A model generated the notes under the pieces. The model saw only the letters and a list, made by a program, of their open reading frames with translations, had not been told where the DNA came from and made no database searches. Positions 1 to 7,153 of a stretch of 18,139 nucleotides of DNA are shown here, one piece after another (position 1 is the first letter of the stretch; every line of letters starts with the position of its first letter). A program made the position numbers and the translations under genes. This stretch comes from Bryobacteraceae bacterium (GTDB lineage Bacteria; Acidobacteriota; Terriglobia; Bryobacterales; Bryobacteraceae): the NCBI GenBank assembly GCA_030039005.1, contig JASHQT010000573.1:1-18139 (forward strand), read 5' to 3'.

Positions 1-463
1 TTTGGAGTACAAGAACGTCTTCGTCGGTGAGTTCCATCGCGAGCCTTGTTGCTTCCTCGGTTTCGTCCGGTGGGGGTATAGGCTCGCATGCAGCTCCTGC
101 AATGATTTTAGCCATCCGCCGAATCTGTTCCTTTGCACGTGTTTGGCGTGCTTTCCGGTCAGCGTCCATAAGAAGCTCAGGCCAGTCTGTCGTTAAATAC
201 TGCTGGTGTTCGGCATTCAGTGCATCGAACTTGAGATCCAATGCTTTCAGATCCTCTACCACGTGCCGAAGTAGATAATCAGAACGTTCAGCGCCAATTG
301 CATCGTGGTAATCGCTGAGGGCCTCGACCGCACCAACAAAATCGCCCGACAACAGCTTCGCTACGGAATCAACGGCCTTCCGGGCAGTGCCGGGAGCGTG
401 CTGGCGCTGTTCGGCATCAATTTGCTCAAGTGCTCGTGCGGATGGTAAATCGTCGATTGCCAT
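1..463 (-). CDS. Hypothetical protein, N-terminal 154 residues (runs off the window)
   Basis: Reading the minus strand from an ATG at 463-461 gives 154 codons with no stop before the window edge, so the C-terminus is missing. The start (MAIDDLPSARALEQIDAEQ) is preceded by an AAAGAGA-like ribosome site about 11 bases upstream. The product is soluble, rich in Glu, Asp, Ala, Leu and Arg, and looks largely helical, with no signal peptide or membrane segment. I do not recognise a family. The evidence that it is real is the long open frame and natural amino-acid composition; the plus-strand frames over the same bases give Ser/Cys/Arg-rich nonsense. It is divergent to the small membrane protein at 527. 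If the tRNA-Cys fragment at 837-890 is an attachment scar, this gene is cargo of an integrated element. Confidence 0.6.
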   Translation of the reverse strand, partial: MAIDDLPSARALEQIDAEQRQHAPGTARKAVDSVAKLLSGDFVGAVEALSDYHDAIGAERSDYLLRHVVEDLKALDLKFDALNAEHQQYLTTDWPELLMDADRKARQTRAKEQIRRMAKIIAGAACEPIPPPDETEEATRLAMELTDEDVLVLQ

Positions 464-526
464 GATTGAAGCGTATCTCTTTGCAAGCGCAATGCTGGCT
501 TTTAACGTGGAATTCAAGAACGCGTG

Positions 527-742
527 ATGGAAATCATCGGGCCGCTCCTGGCGTTCTTTTTCGGAGCCTTCGTTGTCTTCCTACTGGTGCTTGGTTGGCG
601 GACCCGCGAAAAACCAGCCAAACACGAACGAATCGGAGCTAAGACGTGGCTGCTCTGGATCGCAATCTTGGTGGTCGGCACGGTAATAGCGCGAGCGTGC
701 GGCATACACAGTGGCGGTACCAGCCCCTACTTCGACTTTTGA
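527..742 (+). CDS. Small two-helix membrane protein, function unknown
   Basis: This 71-residue frame has two clear hydrophobic stretches. One lies near the N-terminus (about residues 3-22, LLAFFFGAFVVFLLVLGW) and one at about 42-57 (LLWIAILVVGTVIA), joined by a basic loop with several Lys and Arg residues. That pattern suggests a helical hairpin in the inner membrane. Translation could also begin at the GTG immediately upstream (524), giving GTG-ATG; no strong ribosome site separates the two. I recognise no family. It is divergent from the truncated gene at the left edge and about 95 bases upstream of the tRNA-Cys fragment, so it may belong to the same integrated DNA. A chance ORF remains possible given its size, but two well-formed membrane segments make a real gene more likely. 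Confidence 0.5.
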   Translation: MEIIGPLLAFFFGAFVVFLLVLGWRTREKPAKHERIGAKTWLLWIAILVVGTVIARACGIHSGGTSPYFDF

Positions 743-836
743 CTGCGGAAGAACACGGGCCGCTGCCTAGGAACTGCCTATTTCGCCTATTGGATCCAAA
801 TCGGCTGATGAGTCAAAATGCACTTAGTTGCAGTCG

Positions 837-890
837 GGCAAAGGTCTGCAAAACCTTTATTCGGGGGTTCGATTCCCCCCCGCGCCTCCA
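837..890 (+). pseudogene. 3' half of tRNA-Cys(GCA), probable attachment-site scar
   Basis: The sequence folds as the 3' part of a tRNA. The anticodon stem AAGGT (841-845) pairs with ACCTT (853-857) around the loop CTGCAAA, giving anticodon GCA. A five-base variable loop follows (858-862), then a T arm of GGGGG, TTCGATT and CCCCC (863-879), the acceptor strand CCGCGCC (880-886), the discriminator T (887), which is the cysteine identity base, and an encoded CCA (888-890). A complete tRNA would need GGCGCGG about 26-30 bases before the anticodon stem and a D arm; neither is present at 800-840. The conserved portion seems to begin at about 837 (the GGCA of the D-stem end). Half-tRNAs of this shape are typical attR sites left by tyrosine-recombinase elements. 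Bases 743-836 show nothing else recognisable. Confidence 0.8.
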
Positions 891-946
891 ACGATTTAAC
901 GAAAACGCCACTCCATGTAGTTTGAGTGCTAAGGGTCTTGTCTAGA

Positions 947-975
947 GTGTCCTCCAGGGTGGCGCGCGGAGACAC
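947..975 (+). other. Imperfect stem-loop upstream of the sigma factor gene
   Basis: GTGTC (947-951) can pair with GACAC (971-975), and TCC (953-955) with GGA (968-970), leaving one bulged C and a 12-base loop. It lies in the 140-base leader between the tRNA-Cys fragment and the sigma factor start, where an operator or a leader structure might be expected. No convincing -35/-10 pair is visible around it; TACGAT at 982-987 is only a weak -10. The function is unknown, and the pairing could be chance in GC-rich DNA. Confidence 0.25.
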
Positions 976-1030
976 ATATGGTACGATAACCCCGTCATGG
1001 GCCGGGAAGCCCCTACATTTTTGCAGATGC

Positions 1031-1555
1031 ATGACTTTCTCGGATGAGAATTTCGAGCAGCTTCGATCGAAGCTTCGCTTTCATGTAGGCTACAACGTAG
1101 GGTTCTTCTGTCCGGATGTAGAGGACATTGTCCAGGAAGCCCTGATGCGCTTTATGCTGGCAGTTCGAGAGGATAGGATCCAGAACCCGGAGGCTGTGGG
1201 CGCATTCCTGAACGGCATTTGCCGCAACGTGATCTCAGAATACCGCCGCAAGAACATGCGCGACGAACCCATGCCGGAAGTGGTGCCGGAGCCAGAAGGC
1301 AGATCGCTTCCCGATGCGGAACTCCTCGAGCTGCGGCAGGCGATTCAACAGGGCATGCAACAGCTCTCCGACCGCGACCGCCGGGTGCTCGGTGCGTTCT
1401 ATCTCGAAGAAAAATCGAAGGATGAGATTCTGGAGCAGACCGGATTGAGCGACCAGAATTTCCGCGTGATCCTGTTCCGCGCCAAAGAAAGATTTCGCGC
1501 AATTTATTCGGCCCTGACGAAACATTCGGGCGGTTTGAGTCACCCCATAGTATGA
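1031..1555 (+). CDS. ECF-family RNA polymerase sigma factor
   Basis: A 174-residue protein with the two-domain layout of extracytoplasmic-function sigma factors. The region 2 domain spans about residues 8-75 and contains EDIVQEALMRFM and the helix ending NGICRNVISEYRRK, which in this family contacts core polymerase and the -10 element. The region 4 domain spans about 105-157, with LSDRDRRVL followed by a helix-turn-helix ending FRVILFRAKERFR, which reads the -35 element. The frame is open back to 926, but the upstream residues are unlike a sigma factor; the ATG at 1031 (MTFSDENFEQL) gives the usual length. Its TGA overlaps the ATG of the next gene (ATGA), so the two are probably translated together. 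Its position ahead of a kinase and T6SS genes suggests it directs transcription of part of this locus; the target promoters are not known. Confidence 0.9.
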   Translation: MTFSDENFEQLRSKLRFHVGYNVGFFCPDVEDIVQEALMRFMLAVREDRIQNPEAVGAFLNGICRNVISEYRRKNMRDEPMPEVVPEPEGRSLPDAELLELRQAIQQGMQQLSDRDRRVLGAFYLEEKSKDEILEQTGLSDQNFRVILFRAKERFRAIYSALTKHSGGLSHPIV

Positions 1556-2076
1556 GTCCACACGTCCACGATGATCCGGTCGCGCGCGAGGAAATCATCG
1601 CCGCGTACTTGCAACGCCGGCTCCGGGCCGATCTGGTCGAAGCCTGGGAGAGCCATTATCTGGGTTGCGACGATTGTTTCGAGGAGATGCGCGCCACGGA
1701 ATTGCTCATCCGTGGTCTCGGCGAACCGCTGGTGCAGCGGAACCTGGTCAATGACGTCACCGTGCTGCGATTTGGGCAGGGTGCGCAGTTGCTGGCGGCC
1801 TCGCTCGAATTGGCCCAGCTTGCCAACGTGATCCGCGACCAGAAGGACACGAAGGTCCTGATTGACTTGAGCCGCGTCAGCCGCATCGATAGCACTGGTC
1901 TGGGCGTCCTAATGAACTGTTATTGCCATGCCGTGAAGAACGCCGGTGCGCTAAAACTGCTCAGGGCCGACGCGCCCGTCCGTCGCGTGCTCAGCGTGAC
2001 CAAGATCGATTCGCTATTGCCGATCTTTGACGACGAAGCCGCGGCGATCGCCAGTTTTGCAGCCGCGACCCAGTAA
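1552..2076 (+). CDS. ZAS zinc-finger plus STAS domain fusion (sigma-factor regulator)
   Basis: This 174-residue soluble protein joins two regulatory modules. Residues 1-50 contain H35-x3-C39-x2-C42, the metal-binding signature of zinc-associated anti-sigma (ZAS) domains, which normally hold an ECF sigma factor inactive. Residues about 65-172 match a STAS domain of the SpoIIAA/RsbV type: a beta strand and helix, then KVLIDLSRVSRIDSTGLGVL, with Ser114 or Thr115 at the position phosphorylated in anti-sigma-factor antagonists. There is no membrane segment, unlike many ZAS anti-sigma factors. The start codon overlaps the sigma factor stop, so equal synthesis with its likely partner is expected. 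I infer that the ZAS part binds the upstream sigma factor and the STAS part receives a phosphorylation signal, perhaps from the kinase downstream. A classical RsbW-type kinase is not seen in the window. Confidence 0.8.
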   Translation: MSPHVHDDPVAREEIIAAYLQRRLRADLVEAWESHYLGCDDCFEEMRATELLIRGLGEPLVQRNLVNDVTVLRFGQGAQLLAASLELAQLANVIRDQKDTKVLIDLSRVSRIDSTGLGVLMNCYCHAVKNAGALKLLRADAPVRRVLSVTKIDSLLPIFDDEAAAIASFAAATQ

Positions 2077-2111
2077 CGGTCCAGCACGAAGCCCCCTTCA
2101 GGCGCGAAATG

Positions 2112-2143
2112 CACCCGGCCGGTGTAACGAAATGGCCGGCGTG
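2112..2143 (+). terminator. GC-rich hairpin after the ZAS-STAS gene (possible terminator)
   Basis: CCGGCC (2115-2120) pairs with GGCCGG (2134-2139) over a 13-base loop, and the outer CAC/GTG can extend the stem past one bulge. It lies 36 bases after the stop codon, where a terminator would be expected, but no T-run follows, so a Rho-independent terminator is unproven. The rest of the 273-base gap up to the kinase has no gene that I can support. It holds an isolated TTGACG at 2220-2225 with no matching -10. Confidence 0.3.
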
Positions 2144-2325
2144 AGGCACTCGAATATGAAAGGATTCTTCAGCGTTTGAAAGCTGGTTTAGGTTTTCACA
2201 ATGTTGGCCACCTTACTGCTTGACGCTGGGAGGGGAGGTTGGCTGGAGACTGAATGTACTAGGTACTTTTAGAGGTCCAAACCGGAAACTAACAAGACCC
2301 TGGCCCCGTAGCTTTGGGCAAAACC

Positions 2326-2334
2326 TGATATTCT
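2326..2334 (+). promoter_or_regulatory. Possible extended -10 element upstream of the kinase gene
   Basis: TGATATTCT fits the extended -10 pattern TGnTATAAT with four of six core bases. Transcription would start near 2341, only about nine bases before the kinase ATG. That agrees with the absence of a Shine-Dalgarno sequence there and suggests a nearly leaderless message. No -35 element is visible at the normal distance, so this is a weak call. Confidence 0.25.
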
Positions 2335-2349
2335 GATCTCCACACGAAA

Positions 2350-5300
2350 ATGGTCGGTCAAGCTCGAGTCGCGGATCGGTACGAGCTCAAGGACGTTTTG
2401 GGCGAGGGCGGCATGGGCGTTGTATTTCGTGCCTTTGACGTCAAGACCAAGAGTTTGGTCGCACTCAAAACCATGCGCGACGTGTCGGATCCGTTGGCCG
2501 TGGAGCTGTTCAGCAAAGAGTGGACCGTCCTGGCCAGCATCAGCCATCCCAATATCGTTGACATCCGCGATGTCGGCGAAATCGATGAAAACGGGCGAAA
2601 GAAGCCGTTTTTTGTCATGCCGCTTTTGCCCGGCACGACTCTGGCGAAGCTGATTGAAACCTCCAGTTCGCGCCTGACCGTGGAGCGGGTGGTCGGAATC
2701 ATGGCCCAGGTTTGCCGCGGGCTCCAGGCGGCACATGAGCGCGGCCTGGTGCACCGCGACATTAAGCCCAGCAACATCTTTGTCATGGAAGACGACACCG
2801 CCAAGATTATCGATTTTGGGGTGGCGCATCTGGCCGGGTCGCATTCGGTGACGGGCCAGAAGGGCACCTGGCAATACATGGCGCCTGAGCAGATCGACAT
2901 GAAGCCGGTAACGCCCGTGTCGGATGTTTTCTCTTTGGGCGTGGTCTGTTATGAAACCCTGACGAATCGCAAACCGTTTGCCTGCAAGACGCCGGAGGAA
3001 ACGGCGGAAGCCGTGCGAGAGCGCATCGCGCCGCCCATTTTTGAAATCAATCCGGGCGTTTCACCCGCGGTAAGCGCCGTCATTCACAAGGCGATGGCCA
3101 AGCAGCCATTGCACCGTTTGTCCAGCGCGCGCGAGTTTGCCGAATTGCTGCAGAAGGCCCATCGCAATGAGTTGACCGAGCGCTTTGACCGGTCCAAGAT
3201 CCAGCCGCGTATCGAGCGCGCCAAGAAGGCCTTGGCGGAGGCGGATGCCGATTTTGCCTCGGAAATCCTGACGGCGCTCGAAACGGAAGGCTATATCGAC
3301 CCGGAAATCTCTCTTCTGCGCAACAAGATCGACCAATCGGTGCGGCAGCGCAAGATCCGGCAGCTCCTGGAGACTGCACGCACGCGAGTGGAGCAGGATG
3401 AAATCCCTCTGGCTCTGGAAAAGCTGCTCGAGGTGCTGGAGATCGACCCGGAGAATGCCGACGCTCTGGCCCTGCGCTCCTCGATCGAACACCAGCGCAA
3501 TGAACGGCAGATCGAAAGTTGGATGGCCTTGGCGCGCCGCCACCTGGACCGTCACGATTTCTCCGAAGCTCGCCAGGCACTCACCGAAGCGCTGAAGATC
3601 AGGCCTTCCGATTCGGTGGCGCGCGGACTGCTTCAAGAAGCGGAACGGCGGGAACAGGAGGCTCTGCGCACTCGGGCGGAAATCGAACAGCTCTATGGTT
3701 CGGCGGTCAACGCCTACCATAGCGGTGAAATCAGCACCGCTTTGACCAAGCTCGAACAATTGTTGGAGCTCGGCCGGCAAGCGCCGGACGCGGCGTTGCC
3801 GGACCGGGATGCTCTTTACCAGAGCCTATATAAAGAAGTCCGTTCCGAGCATGACTCGATTCACAATGCTTACGAGGACGCCCGCCGGCAGCTTGCGGAA
3901 AGAAATTTCGGCCGTGCGCTCGAAATCTGCGAAGAGTTCCTGGGCCGTTATCCGAGCGATCCCGTATTCCAAGCGTTGAAACTGGAAGCGGTGGAGTTGC
4001 GCCGCCAGGAACTATCCGAGTATATCGCGGAGGTAGGAAGGCGCGCCGATGCGGAAAGCGATTTGGACCGCAAACTGAATATCTTCAAGGAAGCCTGTGA
4101 GCGATATCCCAACGAGCAGCAGTTCCAACAATCGCTGAAACTCACGCGCGAGCGCCGGGACCTGGTATTGTCGATCGTCGCCAAAGCGCGGCATTACGAA
4201 GACAAGAATCTCTTTACCGAGGCGCTGGGACAGTGGGACACCCTGCGAAACATTTACCCGCGTTATCCCGGCATCGACATTGAAGTGAGCCAGTTGATGA
4301 AGCGCCGCGACCAGCAGGCGAAAGAGGAAGCCAAGTCGCGGCTGATCGATCAGGTGGATCGGCTCATCGAGCAAGGCGAGTTTTCGCGCGCCATCGAGCG
4401 CTTGTCGGTGGCGCGCAACGAGGAGCCGCAGGATCCGGAATTGTCCGGCCTGGAACGGCTGGCGCGCCAGGGGCGGGAGCGCGCCATGGAGGCGCAAAGC
4501 ATCTGCAGCCAGGCCCAGTCCCTCTATGAGCAAAAGAATTTTCCGGAGGCGGTGGATCTCCTGCATCGCGCTCAAAAACTCGACCCCAAGAACGAAGCGA
4601 TTCAGGGAGTGTTGGTCAACGCACTGGTCGAGCAAGCGCGCCGGCTCGTGGATGGCGAGGATTGGCGCGGCGCGGAGCCACTGTTACAGGAGGCCACCGC
4701 GCTCGACGGCGCACACCCCGGTGCGCGCGGCTTGCGGAATCGAATCGCCGACAACCGGCGGATAGAGCTCGTTTCCCAATGCCTCGCCGAAGCTAGGGAC
4801 CTGAAAGATGCCGGAAACGTCGAAGCCGCATTGAACAGGGTGGAGACCGGCCTGGCGCAGTATCCGAAAGAGAGCCGGCTCCTGCAACAGCAAACCGCGT
4901 TGCAAAACCTCCTCCACGGCGAGCGCCACCGCGCCGAACGCGCCAACGACCTGGGTGTTCTCAAGGATCTGCGCAAGAAGATTGGGGACGCTCCGCCGTC
5001 GAGCGACCTGGGCTCGATCTTCGATCCGTCTATTGTCGAATGTACCCAAGCCATTCAGAAGAAGTATCCGGATGATCCCGAGGTGGGGACCATAGCGGCG
5101 GAGATCAGCCACTTGGCCCGTGCCGGGCTGGCGGCGGCTCCCGCCACAGCAGCTTTCCCGGAAACGCTGTCTGTGCCAAGGCACCCGGCTCCCACGGCAA
5201 GCGCGAATATCGCGCCGGCGCCGGCTCAGCCCGTCGAGCAACCAGCGAGCTCGGCGCCAACCCCTAAACCTGCGCCACCCCGCGCCACTCGCAAATCGGG

Positions 5301-7083
5301 ACCGCCGCTTGCGAAAGGCCGTCTTGTGCTTTATTCAGGCGTTGCCGCGGCGGTCGTCATTCTGCTCGGCGCCGCGATCATCGTCTCTTCCCGCAAAGCA
5401 CACCCAAACCAGGCGCCTCGTACCGTGGCCCCTGCGACGATTGCCGTGGCCATTCGCACCATGCCCGCGGACGCCACCGTCGCCGTAAATGGAGAAACCC
5501 ACTCCGGGACGGTCAATCTGCTTTCCGACCGCGGATACAGCGTCGTGGTTTCGCGCCCCGGCTACCTCACGGATCGAGAGTCCGACAAACGCGCGAGCGC
5601 CACGTGGAGTTTCACGCTGGAGCCCGAGCCCGTGCGGTTGACATTCGCGGCGTCCGACAAAGCTGGAAAGATTCTGGTCGACAATGTTGAGAAGACCGAT
5701 ATCCTCAGCGGCGTACCCCAGGATCTGGAAGTGCCGGCCGACGGCGCCGCGCATACGATTGCGGTGAAGGGCGCCGCAGGCGATGTCCCGCTCCAATTCA
5801 TGGCCACCGCGAAACCCGCTGAGCTGCCCGTCATCTCGAATCTGAATCCCAAGGATCTGATCATCGTCAGCAGCTTTGGCCACGACGCCGTTGTATACAC
5901 CGGCGGACGTACGTTGAAGGGCAATCTCGACGGCCAGCCGCCTCAGCCGATCACCGCGGATGGCCTCCGCTTGGCGCTGGCTGACAACGTGGAGAACGCA
6001 ATCGCCTTCGACGACAAGGATGTTTCTAAGATATCGCTCGCGGTCGAAAATGCACCCTCCATCTACATCGGCTTGAACGCGGAGAAGGACATTGCTTACT
6101 TGACGTTTCAATGCAATGTTCCGTGGGCTCGCCTCACCGTGGATGGCATAGAAAAAAAACCCATGAGCTCCGGGAAATGGCGGCTGATGGGTCTAAAGCC
6201 CGGCCCGCATAACGTTTCCGTAGACGCCGACGGGTTCGAAATCTATTCGCAGCAGGTCCAACTCACCAAAGGCACTACCTTGCCCCTGAACGTGGAACTG
6301 AAGAAGAAGGTGATCACCACTTCCAGGCTGGTCATCGAAAACGGCACTCCCGGGGCGCAGGTCCTTGTGGACGGTCTGCCCCAAAAGCCGGCGCTGGATG
6401 CTTCCGGATCGGCGAGCATCGAAGTGCCGGCCGGCGATCACAGGATCAGCTTCCGCAAACAGGATTATGAAAACTCGCCCGAAATTACCCGCACCTTCGT
6501 CGGCGGACAACAGATCCTGCTGGGTACTGAAGCGCAGTTGAAAAAGATTGTGACGATCGTGGCTCCGCCCCCGCCCAACAAGGTGCCTCCGAAGCCACCG
6601 CCGCCGGTGGTGGTCGTGAAGCCGTGGACCATTCCCTATCTATTCGCAGAGCCGGACCAAATCGCGCAGGACGACGCCTGGTGGAAGTCTTCCGCACCGG
6701 TCGAATATCTGTTTCTGAAACCCGGTGTGATTCAGAAGTTCAGCCTGGCGTTCCTGGATCCGGGGAAAAATCTATTCGGCAAGCGGCGCAAAGTGGAATG
6801 GGTATTATCTTTCCTCAATAATCAGGACAAAGTCAGCTATGATTTTGACGGGAAGAAGTTGAGACGCCGGGCCACGGCGAAAGGCGAGAAATCCGAAAAC
6901 GATTCTATTGCCTGCGAGGCGCATCCTGGCGATCTTCAGTTCCTGATCGCGATTGAACCGTCAAAGATCGTCGTTACGCCAGACGGGTGCGACGCGGAAA
7001 CCTACGAATCCACCGCGAGGGACTTGACGATGGGCAAAATAGGGATCAAGCCCAACGCCGATTTCGTGATCCGGAGGCCGTAA
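2350..7083 (+). CDS. Giant membrane Ser/Thr protein kinase with TPR and PEGA-like domains
   Basis: A 1577-residue Hanks-type kinase. Residues 10-270 form the kinase domain: glycine loop GEGGMGVV (18-25), ATP-binding Lys40, alpha-C Glu57, HRDIKPSN (135-142), DFG (155-157) and APE (178-180), so it should be active. About 275-880 is a long run of helical TPR-like units (e.g. the segment near 392-430) for protein contacts. A Pro/Ala-rich linker leads to one membrane segment at about 992-1014. The outer part has PEGA-like beta domains at about 1028-1095, 1250-1320 and 1324-1385, a second Pro-rich linker (PPPPNKVPPKPPPP), and an unrecognised C-terminal domain (1427-1577). The start ATG gives the usual VADRYEL opening; no ribosome site is seen. 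Lying between a sigma-factor pair and vgrG, it is probably the signalling kinase of this T6SS, in the role PpkA has elsewhere. Substrates are unknown. Confidence 0.9.
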   Translation: MVGQARVADRYELKDVLGEGGMGVVFRAFDVKTKSLVALKTMRDVSDPLAVELFSKEWTVLASISHPNIVDIRDVGEIDENGRKKPFFVMPLLPGTTLAKLIETSSSRLTVERVVGIMAQVCRGLQAAHERGLVHRDIKPSNIFVMEDDTAKIIDFGVAHLAGSHSVTGQKGTWQYMAPEQIDMKPVTPVSDVFSLGVVCYETLTNRKPFACKTPEETAEAVRERIAPPIFEINPGVSPAVSAVIHKAMAKQPLHRLSSAREFAELLQKAHRNELTERFDRSKIQPRIERAKKALAEADADFASEILTALETEGYIDPEISLLRNKIDQSVRQRKIRQLLETARTRVEQDEIPLALEKLLEVLEIDPENADALALRSSIEHQRNERQIESWMALARRHLDRHDFSEARQALTEALKIRPSDSVARGLLQEAERREQEALRTRAEIEQLYGSAVNAYHSGEISTALTKLEQLLELGRQAPDAALPDRDALYQSLYKEVRSEHDSIHNAYEDARRQLAERNFGRALEICEEFLGRYPSDPVFQALKLEAVELRRQELSEYIAEVGRRADAESDLDRKLNIFKEACERYPNEQQFQQSLKLTRERRDLVLSIVAKARHYEDKNLFTEALGQWDTLRNIYPRYPGIDIEVSQLMKRRDQQAKEEAKSRLIDQVDRLIEQGEFSRAIERLSVARNEEPQDPELSGLERLARQGRERAMEAQSICSQAQSLYEQKNFPEAVDLLHRAQKLDPKNEAIQGVLVNALVEQARRLVDGEDWRGAEPLLQEATALDGAHPGARGLRNRIADNRRIELVSQCLAEARDLKDAGNVEAALNRVETGLAQYPKESRLLQQQTALQNLLHGERHRAERANDLGVLKDLRKKIGDAPPSSDLGSIFDPSIVECTQAIQKKYPDDPEVGTIAAEISHLARAGLAAAPATAAFPETLSVPRHPAPTASANIAPAPAQPVEQPASSAPTPKPAPPRATRKSGPPLAKGRLVLYSGVAAAVVILLGAAIIVSSRKAHPNQAPRTVAPATIAVAIRTMPADATVAVNGETHSGTVNLLSDRGYSVVVSRPGYLTDRESDKRASATWSFTLEPEPVRLTFAASDKAGKILVDNVEKTDILSGVPQDLEVPADGAAHTIAVKGAAGDVPLQFMATAKPAELPVISNLNPKDLIIVSSFGHDAVVYTGGRTLKGNLDGQPPQPITADGLRLALADNVENAIAFDDKDVSKISLAVENAPSIYIGLNAEKDIAYLTFQCNVPWARLTVDGIEKKPMSSGKWRLMGLKPGPHNVSVDADGFEIYSQQVQLTKGTTLPLNVELKKKVITTSRLVIENGTPGAQVLVDGLPQKPALDASGSASIEVPAGDHRISFRKQDYENSPEITRTFVGGQQILLGTEAQLKKIVTIVAPPPPNKVPPKPPPPVVVVKPWTIPYLFAEPDQIAQDDAWWKSSAPVEYLFLKPGVIQKFSLAFLDPGKNLFGKRRKVEWVLSFLNNQDKVSYDFDGKKLRRRATAKGEKSENDSIACEAHPGDLQFLIAIEPSKIVVTPDGCDAETYESTARDLTMGKIGIKPNADFVIRRP

Positions 7084-7153
7084 TGAACCTCCTCAGGCTC
7101 GCTTTCTTTCGGACGCCGGCGGGCTCCCTTCCCCTGCTGCCGCGGAGGTTCTG

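Noticed and set aside
27..278. Plus-strand 83-residue frame at the left edge
   Set aside because: Ser/Arg/Cys-rich composition and complete overlap with the natural-looking minus-strand gene mark it as a shadow.
926..1030. N-terminal extension of the sigma factor to 926
   Set aside because: The added 35 residues are unlike sigma factors and contain the stem-loop region; the ATG at 1031 gives the normal family length.
787..1032. Minus-strand 81-residue open frame containing GGIEPPNKGFADLC
   Set aside because: This is the familiar false translation of the antisense of a tRNA; it lies across the tRNA-Cys fragment and the sigma factor leader.
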